Assembly: GCA_948474755.1 (NCBI GenBank)
Contig: CAOLHI010000079.1
Coordinates: 1-64,000, forward strand
DNA: 64,000 bases
Reading direction: 5' to 3'
Source of the DNA: Ctenosaura bakeri
Taxonomy: Eukaryota > Chordata > Lepidosauria > Squamata > Iguanidae
The notes under the pieces were generated by a model. The model made no database searches. It saw nothing but the letters and a program-made list of their open reading frames with translations, and was not told the DNA's origin. The position numbers and the translations under genes were made by a program. Every line of letters begins with the position of its first letter. Positions within the stretch are counted from its first letter, which is position 1. This document shows positions 46,424 through 57,803 of the stretch, one piece after another.

Positions 46424-46500
46424 TAGTTGACCCTTCACGTTCATGGGTTTAATTCCCATGGATTTGATTATTCTTGAGTTTGCCATCAGATGCCTTTTTT
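46424..46500. mobile_element. Truncated TA-flanked MITE
   Basis: TAGTTGACCCTTCACGTTCA and GGATTTGATTATTCTTGAG match the left end of the element at 49889-50380 (TAGTCCTCTCTCCAC, GATTTGATTATTT). The right end is not found, so it is partial. Confidence 0.5.
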
Positions 46501-46799
46501 TTTTCTTTTGTGGGGGAGAGTTTTGCAGCCTACTGTGGAATATCCCTTTCATTGATTCTAGTCAGACTACACACAGATCAGTCTTCCTTGAGCGTAGACA
46601 AAGACCTGTGCACCTAGAGTCCAAGAGTTTTCGGAGCCTAAATCACACGTGGCTAACACCTTATAGGTATCTGAGCTCCACACTGTCTGATATCACACTG
46701 GGGCTTTGATTGATCAAGAGGAGAACCACGACTATGTTTTTTCTTCAAATTAAGATAGTTTGGCTAATTGCAAATAACTACTTGCTTTTATTTAAGAGT

Positions 46800-46995
46800 G
46801 TATCTACACCACACAGTTATAATCATCTGATACCTGTTTAACAGTTATAGGGCCATCCTGTGGAATCCTGGGATCTGTAGTTTGTGTGGTATTTAGAATT
46901 CCTTGCTGGAGAGCTTTGATATTGTCATTTATTGGAACAGATTGTCGTTCTCCAGAAAACACCTCACCATACTACAAGTCCCAGGATTGCTATGA
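46800..46995. mobile_element. hAT-like palindromic MITE
   Basis: GTGTATCTACACCACACAG is followed by TGTGGAATCCTGGGATCTGT and AGTTTGTGTGG. The right half is mirrored as ACCATACTACAAGTCCCAGG and ATTGC. The central GAATTCCTTGCTGGAGAGC is shared with the 17728-17922 element. Confidence 0.65.
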
Positions 46996-47589
46996 TAGTT
47001 AAAGGTGATGTCAGACTGCCGCAGTTCTGTGGTGTCAAGAACTCTCTTGTGCTGTTTCTCAGGGCGCCAACAGCAACAAAGCCACACACAGAGATGAGGG
47101 CTGAGATTCAGTCTCTTTCTTTGTGTGCTGGATATTCCTGCTGTGTCTCTTCCCCCTCCCCCACCCCCAATTTGGCACAGCAAAAGACTTCTGCTCTATA
47201 TTGCAGTTGCACAAGGCCAGTATCTTATTTTACTGTCAGCTAAAAGCTGTACAGAAAAGATTATTGGGAAATCCTGCTGACTTTTTAAAAAGTTTTGAGA
47301 AGCAGAGAGACTCATCTCTGAAAACTTTCTGTGAAGGTTCCGTTTTCCCAAGTTATCTTACATTTTTCCTGTGTCACAAACTTTGAGCTGTGTTTACTCA
47401 TATTTTTTAATGTCACCCTTTCTATATTTGTGACTTCCTCTAAAGCCCCTCCTCTCTTGCAGTCTAGAAACAGCAAAGGCATCGTTGGCACCACCAAGGA
47501 TTTAGCCCCCCCCCTTTGTTTAGCTTACACAACAAAGCTTTAGTTTCCTTTAACCATTTCTTGTGGCTGACTGAATTGCTCTCTCAGTC
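46996..47589. other. No gene or repeat recognised
   Basis: Mixed composition, with CCCCCACCCCCAA near 47158-47170. Overlapping ORFs have no domain. Confidence 0.4.
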
Positions 47590-48702
47590 CATAAAATTCC
47601 AGTTCAGTATTCCTGCTTGACCACTTCTTTTTGACTTCCCTTTGTATGAAAAGCGACTTGCCACAATCTGGCTGATTCTACCTAGATCCTACGTACTACC
47701 TATACTGTTTAAAAGCCTAGCAAGTTTGACAGACAAGGAGAAGAAATTAGAGGCTGGGAAGCTGAGCAAATCCAGTTGGAAAAGCCGAGTTTCATGAAGA
47801 TATGTTTGGTCTAAGCAGCTGCACAGGAGGTTGGGGAAGCAAGGCTCCTGGGACACCAACCATTTGAGGTTGCCTGCCCCACTATTCCCCTCCCTCACCC
47901 TGCCAGGGAAGGAGGAACATGTCAGAGAGGGGATTTCTCCCCTCTGTGTCAGTGCTGCATGAGGGACATTGAAGTGGCTGTTACCTCGGTCCCTCTTCTT
48001 CCTTCCATGATGAGAAGAATGCTGGCGTGTGCGCACGCGTGTGCGTTCACAGAGGGGAATAGTCAGCACTGCATCATACATGTAATCAATACTCTTTTAA
48101 AAAGTGTAAGCCCTCTATTTCTTACCTCTGGACCATTTGTCTGTAGCTACATTTCTGGCTGTATTTTGGCAGCGATTCAAATCTGATTTGGTGTCTTGGG
48201 CTGTGAGCACTGAGCATAATGGTTCTATCTGTGTAGTGCTAGAAGACTACCTGTGCTGCTTTACATATAGTAACAAGAAGCAAAGAAAGGGTGGTTGTTT
48301 CAGAAGGGGAACTTTTCTCAATAAAAGCTGGGTTTACCAAAATCCTTTCTTCTACGCTTCTTATTATAGGTACACAAATATTGACTTGTATTCTGTCAGG
48401 TTGCATCCATTGCCATGTAGCTCCATGCTATTTTACACTCATCCCTCCTGCCTATGGAATTGAAGGGAAGACCACCACAATTTTTCCTTGTGCTCAAGCA
48501 GCAAAATGTCTCTGGGTAGCCATGGTGGTGGAGAAAGTGTGGCATCTAATCTCTTCTCCTTGTCTGTCAAGCTTGCTAGACTTTTAAATGGTGTAGGTAT
48601 TATGATCTAGGTAGAATCAGCCAGATTGTGCCAAGTCTCTTTCTATACGAAGGGAAGTCAGAAAGAAGTGGTCAGGTTGGAATACTAAATTGAAGTTTTA
48701 TG
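47590..48702. repeat. Long inverted repeat, about 160-bp arms and 793-bp spacer
   Basis: Positions 47590-47751 are about 85% complementary to 48545-48702. Longest shared blocks include CACAATCTGGCTGATTCTAC with CTAGATC following, and TTGACAGACAAGGAGAAGA. Homology ends sharply on the inner side after ATTAGA. The arms resemble terminal inverted repeats of a foldback DNA element, or two head-to-head copies of one repeat. The spacer has no transposase-like ORF. I see no other copy in the window. Confidence 0.85.
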
Positions 48703-49226
48703 AATTGAAACAGCCTTACAAAAATTACAGGATCCAGATGTTCAAAGCTGATAGAGATTACCCAGAGTACTTACAGTTGTAACTGCTGCCAGAGGTATTT
48801 GTACCAAATATTGACTCTGGGAAGGAATCGTCATCCAAAATGTATCAATTTGTTTATGTTTGATTTACCTTTTTGCTACCATAAAACTATTTTGCTGCAA
48901 TCTTGTGTACACGAATGGGAACAATGCCAGTGAAATCCATTTCAGTTCCAGGTGGTAGCGTACAAAAATGTAGAAAAGTCAAAAGGAGAATATGAATACT
49001 TGTGTGAGGTATTGTATTCCTCAGTAGGAATTGTTACAAAAAGAATTATTGGTATAACTGTTGCTTTGACTAACATGTCATCCATTTCTATACTTTTTTA
49101 AAGAATTCACGAGATACTTCAAGCATCACCATATTTGTAAGCAAAGCAACATTCATCTCCATCAGAGAAGAGACTGTGTTTCAAAGAACACACTTAATTT
49201 TTGTGTGAAACGTTTAGCAAGAAGCT
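48703..49226. other. No gene; possible MITE scrap
   Basis: GCTGCAATCTTGTGTACACG near 48893-48912 may be a remnant of the 45452-45565 family. Otherwise nothing nameable. Confidence 0.35.
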
Positions 49227-49464
49227 ATTCAGGAAAGAGGAGCCAGCATTGTGTAGTGGTTTGAGCACTGGACTATGATTCTGGAGACCAGGGTTTGAAT
49301 CCCAGCTCACCCATGGAAACCAATGGGGTGAGCTTGGAAGGCACAGGCAACCCCATCCGAACAAATCTTGCCAAGAAGATCTCATGATAGGTTTGCCTTA
49401 CATTTGCCTTAGGCTCATCATAAGTTGAAAGTGACTTGGAAAGCACACAACAACAATTCAAGAA
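49227..49464 (+). mobile_element. Full-length Sauria-type SINE with target duplication
   Basis: The best-preserved SINE here. The head has AGCCAGCATTGTGTAGTGGT (A-box region) and CAGGGTTTGAATCCC (B box). The body has CCATGGAAACCAATGGGGTG and AACAAATCTTGCCAAGAAGA. The tail GTTGAAAGTGACTTGGAAAG ends in ACACAACAACAA. Direct repeats ATTCAGGAA (49227-49235) and ATTCAAGAA (49456-49464) flank it. The Pol III promoter boxes give it a plus-strand polarity. It was probably mobilised by Bov-B, whose end the tail resembles. Confidence 0.88.
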
Positions 49465-49604
49465 TTTTCTTGTCTCTCCTTGCATTTTCCTGTTGCTGAA
49501 ATCTTACCTTTAGGTTTCCATAGTATGAAGCTTTTTCCAATTTATACTAATTATTCCATCCAATTATACTAACCAGTCTGTATTTTAGAGGGTCACCCAT
49601 GACT

Positions 49605-49812
49605 GTGGTCTCTTTCACACAGCACAATTACAGTGGGTTGATATCATTTTAATAGTCATGTTCGTGGAATTCTGGGATTTGTAGTTTGGTGAGACAGTGC
49701 AGTTCTCTGGCAGAGAATTCTAAATGTTTCATAAAACAACAGTTCCTATGATTCCATAGGATGGAGCCATGGCAATTTTAAAGTGGTGTCGCTTTTTTAC
49801 ATAACTGTGTTA
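49605..49812. mobile_element. hAT-like MITE
   Basis: TTTCACACAGCACAATTACA starts the left end; GTGGAATTCTGGGATTTGTA and GTTTGGTGAGACAG follow. The right half has AACAACAGTTCCTATGATTC and CATAGGATGGAGCCATGG, ending in AAAGTGGTGTCGC. This is the classic squamate element with 'ctgggatttgtagtttggtga' and 'cccatgattccatagc'. Confidence 0.7.
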
Positions 49813-49888
49813 TGTAAAATCGACTCATGTTTATCTTTGGGAAATATCACTAAATAAGGGCAATTATTTGTAGTGCATTTTGTTATTA

Positions 49889-50380
49889 TAGTCCTCTCTC
49901 CACATTTGCAGGTTTGACATTTGCAGATTTGATTATTTATGACACCCCTATGCCTCCCTCACGTTTTCCTTCTCCCTTTCCCTTGCCTTTTGCCTGGGCA
50001 TGCGTGATTCCTTCTTCATGCCTGGGCAAAGGGCAAGGGAATGGGAGGGGAGCGCTGTGAGTGGAAAGAAAATTGTGTATATGCCTTCCCCTCCATTCCC
50101 TTGCCTTTTGCCCAGGCGTAGAGAGCGCATGCCAAGGCAAAAGGCAAGGGAAAGGGAGGGGATGCACCACATGTGGAGAAGGACAGGGCAGGAATGCCTT
50201 CCTCTCATTCCCTTGCCTATTGCCTGAGGGTGGAGAAGGAAGGCATGTGTGCCAAGCAAAAGCAAGGGAACAGGAGGAGGAAGCCCCAGAATTGAATAAA
50301 AGGGGGAGCATGAGGGGGATTTTTCCCACCTTTGTGAGGTTTCTGTGCCCCGGACCCTTGCGAAAGTGGAGGGGTCACTG
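49889..50380. mobile_element. TA-flanked TIR element with GC-rich core
   Basis: The left terminus TAGTCCTCTCTCCACATTTG matches the complement of the right terminus, CAGTGACCCCTCCACTTTCG. TA dinucleotides flank both ends (49887-49888, 50381-50382), fitting a Tc1/mariner-type target. The core (49970-50280) has alternating CCCTTGCCTTTTGCC and GGCAAAGGGCAAGGG blocks that are mutual complements, so it can fold into several hairpins. ORFs on both strands here are products of this repeated core. Confidence 0.75.
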
Positions 50381-50969
50381 TAACTGTATATTTCGTGAAA
50401 ACTTTTGTAGCAATGCTTTCATTTGCAATCTCTCACTCTTCTAATTCCTGTTCTTTCCATCCTTTTGAAAGGATCTGAAATAGAAATAAACAAATGGGAA
50501 AATGTGGAGCACTTCTTTTTTCTCATACATGTAAACCAATTGTTAGAAAGCAATGCTCAGAAAAACAAAGAAGTGATGCAGAAAAAAATTATTAGAAACA
50601 AATGCTAATAATAAACATAAGCCTACTTTCATTTTTCCACCCCATGAAAAAGTTTCCAGCCACATTTAAAAAAAAAAACATAACTGAGGGTGGGCATGGT
50701 GAGAACAAAAAGATAAAGTCTGATTAGATTTTTGTTTCACTTCCTCCTAACCAGTTTTGAAATACCTTGACAGCAAAAGGGGGAGGGACAGGACAGACAA
50801 TATCAACTAAACCCCAAATTACTATGCTAGCTATCTCAGTTTCTATAGGTGCAACACAAGGACAGCTGTCCTTTTTTCAGAGCTTTACAAAACTCAAATA
50901 ATTTTAAGGATGAGGACTTGTCTACAGTTTTATTAAAAGAGCTGCAGCTTTAAACTAACAGGTTTTGCT
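50381..50969. other. No gene or repeat recognised
   Basis: AT-rich, with an A run near 50670-50680. Nothing nameable. Confidence 0.4.
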
Positions 50970-51235
50970 TGCCATCAAACCAGGTTTGACTGATGGCAGT
51001 CCTGTGAGCACCAGACCTCCAGGAGGCCCCATTAGCAGTAGCCCTGGTTAGGTCTTATGAACTCAAGGCTATGATTTCTTTTTTGAGTCAAGCCATCTGT
51101 AATGTGGTTTTCTTCTTTTTCTACTACCTTCCACTTCACCAAGAATTATAATCTTTTCCAGTAAATCATGTTGTCTCGTGATATGTCCCAAGTATAATAG
51201 CCTCAGTTTAACCATCTAGCTTCTAGTGAGAGTGG
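50970..51235 (-). mobile_element. Bov-B/RTE LINE 3' fragment
   Basis: TTGCCATCAAACCAGGTTTG then GACCTCCAGG, AACTCAAGGCTATGATTTC, GAGTCAAGCCATCTG, TTTTTCTACTACCTTCC and CTTTTCCAGTAAATCATG follow the antisense Bov-B order seen at 13104-13660. It ends with TAGCTTCTAGTGAGAGT. Non-coding. Confidence 0.7.
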
Positions 51236-54200
51236 AAGGTAGAAACTAAGAATAGAAAGAGGCTTTTATCACATTTTTTTAGCCAGTGTTATTTTCCCTT
51301 AATCATGTCCCCACCCCCCACAGTACTCTTTAGTGGACTTTCTTCCATGTCTCTGATAGTTGTATTGCTTTTCCATTATCCCCTTCCTTCTTTCTGTTTC
51401 AACATGGCACACACCACTGTCCTCTCTCCACCTGTATTTCTGTTTCGCTTTTTTTCTCCCCCAGGTTCAATCTCCCACACCCCTTTATTTCTGCTCTATC
51501 TCTCCTTTCTTAGGATTCCTCACTTTTACTGAGGTTGATAATCTCATACAAGGTTTATACTGTCTATGCAATCTAGATGTAATATGGTAGGGAACCCAGT
51601 TGCAATTGCATATACACCCCACAAAAAGAGCTGTTGGCACTTCTGATACATAGTTCCATGATACAAGTCTTTCCCCAGCATGTGTGCTATTTTGAATATT
51701 TTCAAAATCTTAAGTATGTGCCAATGAAAGTAGTGTGGGAAGCATCCCTGTGGAAGTCCCCGAAGGAGGCTGGCTGTACAGTGGTAGCCTCATTAATACA
51801 ACATGTTCGCAAAACTTCCACCTGCAGCCCTGCCTGGTTGTGAATTCCAGGAGGAGGATGAGTGACACAGAGCATGGAGCAGGCATTCCCCCATATCCGT
51901 TTGAGAGAGTTGTTTGCAGAATGGTGGCAACTCACCAACAGCCTGGGCAGCCTTCTGCGGCTCTCATGCCACAGGGATGACAGTGTGGCTCAGCCGCAGT
52001 TACTGGAAGCTGGAGTTGACATCATCTATGCAACCCAGATGGCAATGTGATGAGGCAACACTGGGAACAAGGGTCAAGGTTGAGAGCCAGCATAAGCAGG
52101 GTGAGAAGGCAGCAAGCCAGGATAGGGGATAAGAAGAGCCCTTAGGAGAGAGCAGCTGGCCAGGGGAAGTAAAAAGAGCCTTGGAGCAATCTGTGGTGTT
52201 GGCTGTAGGGATGTCAACCAGGGTAAGGCAACCTTAGTGACTTAAGAGTGAAAGAAGTAAGAACAGAACAGAACAATACACCTAAGACTGAGAGAATCTC
52301 TTAAGTCCCTATAGGTACCTATGTATATAAAAACAAATACAATATCTCCAAACTGTAGATTACAGTGGAAAAAACAAGGTTGAAAGAACACAGGGAAGTG
52401 TACTCACATTACAAGACTGTGAACAAAAAGAAAGGAAAAAATTAGCATACAAAATACACTGTCAGTCAGAGCCACGGAGATTTCTCATGGAAAGTTCACA
52501 ACTGGGAAAGATAATTTAACACGGAATGCAAGTGGATGGGCAGCCCTTAAGAATCCCACCCTTAAGTTTGGGAGAGGTTGAGATTGGTAGAGAGATTTAG
52601 GCTGACTATGAGAACAAATTGAAGTTCTATATCAAGGAAGTAATTACAGCATGATTAAGGATTTCAGTAGAGGCGAAGTAAGTTATGAACCAATTCTGGC
52701 AATGTTTCACAGCTGCTGAAAGGCTGACAATTACAGAGCAGTAAGATGGATGGTTTGGGGATCAAGGATTAGTGCTAGGTTTCAGCAAGGAAAATTAAGG
52801 CTGAAGTAAGGATAATTCTAATGGATATGAAGGCATGGAGAACAACTTGTTAGTGGTTAGGAGGATTTTATGTAGTTGCTGAACCTTTCATTTACAGGAT
52901 ATTAGGGTGTAGCTTGAAGGTGGCAAGCAAATTGGTAGGAAATGGGATGAATCAGAGTGAATCAACTCGCCCCTAGAAGTGGGGGTCATCTGCCTACAAA
53001 GTAAGCAATTATAACATTTTTTTCCTTCAAGAACCTGCCTAAAGAAGGAGCCTCACTCTTTCTGCAGGGTTTCCCAAGGTGCAGTGTTCTTCAGTGCAAT
53101 GTTAACTTTTTGTATTCCCAAGCAAGCTTGTTATATCCTCACAACAGTTTGTTCAGTTTTTATTTCCTGTATGTGCACATCCTTTCCCATAGTGAATTCA
53201 GACCATTATTTTTTCCATTGAGATTTTCTAGTCATTAACTGGTGAGAATCAAGGCAGTCCTGTGAGCACCAGACCTCTAGCAAGATTGCTAGAAGACTGT
53301 ATCACTGTGGATTCTGCTGTCTTGCTTTGGTTGTAGAAGCAAGAAGCATGGATGCTGCCAACAAATGTTAGGTGTGGGGCTTGCTGCTTGTAGGATCCTT
53401 TTTAGACAACCTACTTGGTTCATATCTAGAAAGAACTGCAAAAAACAAATGCTCTTTGGGGAATAAAATGTGTTTATTAGGCAACACCTGTACTATTTCT
53501 GTATTAACATCATGCTAGACTTTATTGAATAATTGTTCTCTTCTCAAGAAATGTACCGCAGGACCGTCCAGAGTCCAAAGGCTGACCCATGTTTGACTTT
53601 CTTCTCACTGATGACCTCATTCTCATCTACCATAAATATATTCTCCTGTTGAAAGCAGTGTTTAAAAATGTGCTAAGTGTTGAAAGCTGTTGTCATTAAC
53701 TTGGTCATGAGTGGAGATGACAGAAGTTCTGTTGTTCCAGAAGACTGTTGAGTTTTAGTATCTTCTTTCACATTTTATGTCTTGCTGTCTTTCTTGTCTG
53801 TGCAAAGTGGCAGTAATGTCTATGAAGGCCAAGCAAGGGAGGAACTTATTTTTGTACTCTGGTTTTTTAGAAAGCAAATTCTAAGTATTTTTCAAAGCCA
53901 AAGAAAAGAGATATTTGTTTGAGCACAAGAGCGTACTGTGACAGGGACTGAGTGGGTTGATTGGTACCATTTTCTTGCTGCTGTCTGTGTTTTCATCACC
54001 AGATATTCATAAGGAGAAAAAAAAAGACACAAGCTCTCACATAATTACTCTCACCCTCCACCTACACAATCAGTTTGATTTTTGGCTTGAACATAGAGCT
54101 CCTACAGTATAGCCTGTATAACTTTGTAAAATGATTTATAACTGACTACATAACGTGTTGCTCTAAATATATCTGTTCTTCAGGTAGGTTGTATAATTGA

Positions 54201-54315
54201 AATAATCAGTTCTTCCATTTCCAGCCCAAGTGTTCTCATCATTAATGTGTTTAAATGGATTACTGATCTTCAGAATTTACAATTTGCATTTCCCACCTAA
54301 GCTTTTAAAAGCATC
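51236..54315. other. No gene; unexplained GC-richer patch
   Basis: 51720-52200 is GC-richer than its surroundings and has several overlapping ORFs (81 codons or fewer) without a recognisable domain. 53253-53277 exactly repeats 25 bases from the Bov-B fragment at 50995-51019 and may be another Bov-B scrap. The rest is unassigned. Confidence 0.35.
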
Positions 54316-54547
54316 AGCTGTTGCTGTTATCTGCCTTCAAATTGACTCTGACTTATGACAACCCTATCTTAGGGTTTTCTCAACAGGATTTATTTACAAG
54401 AGGTTTGTCATTGCCTTCCTCTGAGGCTATGAGAATGTGACTTGTCCAAGGTTATCCAGTAGGTTTCCATGACTAGGCAGGAGATTCAAACCCTGGCCAC
54501 TTCGAGTCCTAATCCAACACTCAAATCACTGTGCTATGCTGGCTTTA
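54316..54547 (-). mobile_element. Sauria-type SINE
   Basis: Antisense tail TGTTGCTGTTATCTGCCTTC and AAATTGACTCTGACTTATGA, body TTGCCTTCCTCTGAGGCTAT and CAGTAGGTTTCCATGACTAG, head CACTCAAATCACTGTGCTAT and GCTGGC. Near full length and diverged. Confidence 0.82.
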
Positions 54548-55628
54548 GACTAGCTTCTAATTTTTTTTCTTTCTTGCTCTCTTCACCACCACCCCGCCTG
54601 AATTTATGTTTAAAGTACTCACTCAAAGGCTAGTATTCCAAGGAAGCAAGGGTTAAGTGAGCTTGAGTGCATGTGACTTTATTGGTTTGTGGGCAGATGT
54701 AATTTCAATTGCATTAAACAGCCACATATGTGTCAGTATTCTATCTACAAATTGCATGTGGTCAAGGTTGACCTAAGAAATTTTGCTAGGACACAGCAAC
54801 AGTTGCTGTCCCTCAGAGTCAAAGCACATAGTACCCCAATGAATCAAACTACTTTGGTACCTCAGAAAATTCCCACAAATATCTTCCCCTCCCTTCTGGA
54901 AGTAACATTTTGCTCTTTTTTCATGACAGCCTATATCTCCCACCTGTGCCTAATGGTTGGGCCATCCCTGCACATAGAATGCAGGGGGAACTCGGAGGGA
55001 AAGCTTGTGCAAGACTGCATGCATGATAAGTCAACCTAGTGGGGCTTGTACAGCTCACCTGATTAATCACTGCACACTAGGTCATTTTGGTCTCGAAACA
55101 TAAAGTTCTCTATAGTATTAAAGCTCCTTAGATGGTGCTACTGGATTTTATTCCCTTATTTTTGAATAGTGTGCTGAACTCCAGCTGTTGGGACATAAAT
55201 CTGATTTTATTATGGTTGAATTGAAACTTTTCAAAATGAATGACCTGAACCAATAGAAGATAAGAGTTCATCTGTTTTGGGCTGTTTAGAGGTGGGCCCT
55301 GGGATTTTGGGAGTTCAGTCTAGAAACAAAAAGACTTATTTCAAGCTCTAACTATAATAGGCCTGATCTGAAAAACAGTGTGGACATAGTGCTAATTTTT
55401 GGTGTTAGGTTCCAGCTTTAAAGCTTATAATATTGCTCACAAAAACCGGGTGGTTGATCATACCTAATAAAACTTCCATTATCTATTGATGTTTTGATTA
55501 CCTGTGGTTTGTCCTCCGTCCCATGCAGTTGTGTGTCCTTCCGTACAGCTCTCATATTTGCAGGCTAGAACAAATCTGAGTGACAAAGGCCATCACCTCT
55601 GAATTCTACATGGACTGCATTGCCATTT
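54548..55628. other. No gene or repeat recognised
   Basis: A 116-codon ORF at 54689-55039 has no domain I recognise. Nothing else nameable. Confidence 0.4.
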
Positions 55629-55845
55629 ATAAACAAGCCAGCATAGTGTAGTTTGAGCTTTGGATTAGGACATCAGGAGATCGGGATTTGAATCCCCCGC
55701 ACAGCCAGTGGGTCACCTTGGGGAAGTCACATTCTGTCAGCCCCAGAGGATGGCAATGTCAAACCTCCTCTGAACAGATCTTGCCAAGATATCCCTAGTG
55801 CAGGTTCACCGTAAATCAGAGTTGATCTGAAGGTGTGCAACACAA
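55629..55845 (+). mobile_element. Sauria-type SINE
   Basis: Head AGCCAGCATAGTGTAGTTTG and GGGATTTGAATCCCC (B box), body GTGGGTCACCTTGGGGAAGT and ACCTCCTCTGAACAGATCTT, tail GAGTTGATCTGAAGGTGTGC and AACAC. Near full length. Confidence 0.82.
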
Positions 55846-57205
55846 TTCTCAATTATACCTATTATGTCTACTGATTTTTTGTAATGTCATTTAAATGCTA
55901 TATGTTTTGTCCTCCCAAAATCATGAATGATGTTGATCCTTCCGACAGGATGTGCTACCAGCTACCACCCTTAATTTGTCACCCAGGAAGGAGTTGTAGA
56001 ACTCAGATATCTTGGCAAGCATCAGTTACTGAACATCAGTTGTTGGCTGTTCCTTGCAGAGTAATATGCGTAATAACAGGCTCTGTTACTATGCAGTGTT
56101 TCTTGTTAGTACAGATTATGAGGCCTGGGTGTAATTAAGGGGTGGCAAATCATCTTAATTTTCATCCTGCACTTTTGTTCACTCCAAACACCCATGTCCT
56201 GTCATTTAGGGTAAAGTTGCCCTTCTTGCAAGAAAGGCTACATTATGGGATTGTGAGGAACAAGAGGCGTGACATTCCTATTATTATGGAGCTTCATTTT
56301 TAGTCAGTGGCTGCCTAATTTTCACAGGTAAACTAAAATGTCCAGTAGTATGATGGTGTGTGTGTGTGTGTGTGTACAGATGGCCTCAGGGTTAAAACAG
56401 GGCCTTGTTTCTGCAAATTCAGGACTATGTAATACTATGACTGGGTTTAACCATGCTATGTAGCAGGCTAGGCAAATGCCACTGGTGTGGGGCCACATTT
56501 CACCTCTGTGGACCACATATTTTTAATTCCAGAGTTCCTATCATGGTTTAAGGGGGTGCTGAGAGGCATTCACAAGCAAAATGTTATTCCTCGGAGTCAA
56601 GAAGCAGTCAATAAGTGTTTTTGATGCATTTTTATTAGTTTTGGGATGTTTTCTCCTTCTTCCCCTGACTGGGGAGAGGGTGCAGGAGACTTTCCGTATG
56701 GCAACTTTCCCTGAGTCCTGCCTTCCAAATATGTTGGACTAAAGCTTCCACCATGCCTTACCTTGTGCTGATGAGGACAATGGGAGTTGTTCAGTACATC
56801 TAATGGGAGCACCAGGTTGGAAAAGGCTGGTATGACATAGCCGCACGTCCTTCATTACATTACATTACATTTACTGTTTCATAAATGGTTGTTTTCTTTA
56901 AGTCCTGGTCTCAGTGAAAAGGTCTGGTTGACTGTGGGTTGGAAACCAGAAGACTCTGGGCAGGGTTTCTGGTGGTCAAGGGAAAGACCTTTGCAGCATA
57001 ATTGCATCTGTATTTCCTCTGAATCAGTTCCCACTGAAACTTGTGCGATTTGGTCTTGAGTAAATTTGCTTAGGATTGCAGGCTAGTACCCTGCATAACT
57101 AGAAGAAAAATCTGATTTATTCTTTGTATGTGCCAGCAATGTACATATATACCAAGGGCCCTCGTATTTCAGGGACACATTGTTCAAAAAACAATGTAAA
57201 ATGTG
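55846..57205. other. No gene; microsatellites and a MITE
   Basis: (GT)n at about 56356-56375. A palindromic MITE at 56690-56840 contains CCTTCCAAATATGTTGGACT and GGACAATGGGAGTTGTTCAG. CATTACATTACATTACATT sits at about 56853-56872. Around 57010-57090, TCAGTTCCCACTGAAACTTG and TTAGGATTGCAGGC may be a scrap of the 45452-45565 family. Confidence 0.45.
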
Positions 57206-57382
57206 GTATTTGGAGAGTCAGCATGGTATAGTGACTTGAGTGCCGGATTAGAACTCTGGAAGATCAGGGTTTGAATCCCCACTTGGCCATGGAAACCCAC
57301 TGGGTAACCTTGGTTGAGTCATACTCTCTCAGCCTCAGAGGAAAGCAGTGGCAAACTCCCTCTGAACAAATCTTGCCTTGGA
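57206..57382 (+). mobile_element. Sauria-type SINE, tail lost
   Basis: Head GAGTCAGCATGGTATAGTGA and CAGGGTTTGAATCCCC, body CCATGGAAACCCACTGGGTA and CTCTCAGCCTCAGAGGAAAG, ending near CAAATCTTGCC. The Bov-B-like tail is missing. The overlapping minus-strand ORF is spurious. Confidence 0.75.
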
Positions 57383-57570
57383 AGAGTGAGACAAAGCCTG
57401 GTACAGCCCAGAGGGAAAACACTAAGACACATTTTTTGTCTGCCATGGTGCCTCTCTCCTCAGCAAGCTGAAAGTCCTGGAGCATGTGCAGAGAGGCTTC
57501 CGAACACCAGAACCTTTTGTCCAGAGTTGTGACAAAATTGAATAGATCTATTCTGTGATCAACCAAAACT

Positions 57571-57803
57571 GTGTGTGTATGCTCCCTCAAGTCACCGGTT
57601 GACTTATGGTGACCCCATGAATTCCACAGGGTTTTCTTAGGAAAGGAATAGTCACAGGTGGTTTTGCCAGTTCTTTCCCTTGAAATGTAGCCTACACCAC
57701 TTGGTATTTATTGGGGGTTTCCCATCAAAATACTAACCAGGGGTGACTCTGCTTACTTTCCAGATCAGACAGGATCTGGTGCATTTAGCGTATTTAGTGC
57801 CCC
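57571..57803 (-). mobile_element. 5S-Sauria-type SINE
   Basis: Plus-strand tail GCTCCCTCAAGTCACCGGTT and GACTTATGGTGACCCC, then GAAATGTAGCCTACACCACT. The antisense 5S part reads GTTTCCCATCAAAATACTAA, CCAGGGGTGACTCTGCTTAC, TTTCCAGATCAGACAGGATC (about 57675-57803). It covers almost the whole 5S homology and is the third such copy in the same orientation. Confidence 0.82.

Noticed and set aside
49236..49320. tRNA gene
   Set aside because: A-box and B-box-like motifs are present but no cloverleaf closes, and the sequence continues into a SINE body and tail.
50995..53277. Exact 25-bp direct repeat (50995-51019 and 53253-53277), considered as a target duplication or LTR ends
   Set aside because: The first copy lies inside a Bov-B 3' fragment, so the second is more likely another scrap of the same family. 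There is no poly(A), terminal structure or element between them that fits a single insertion.
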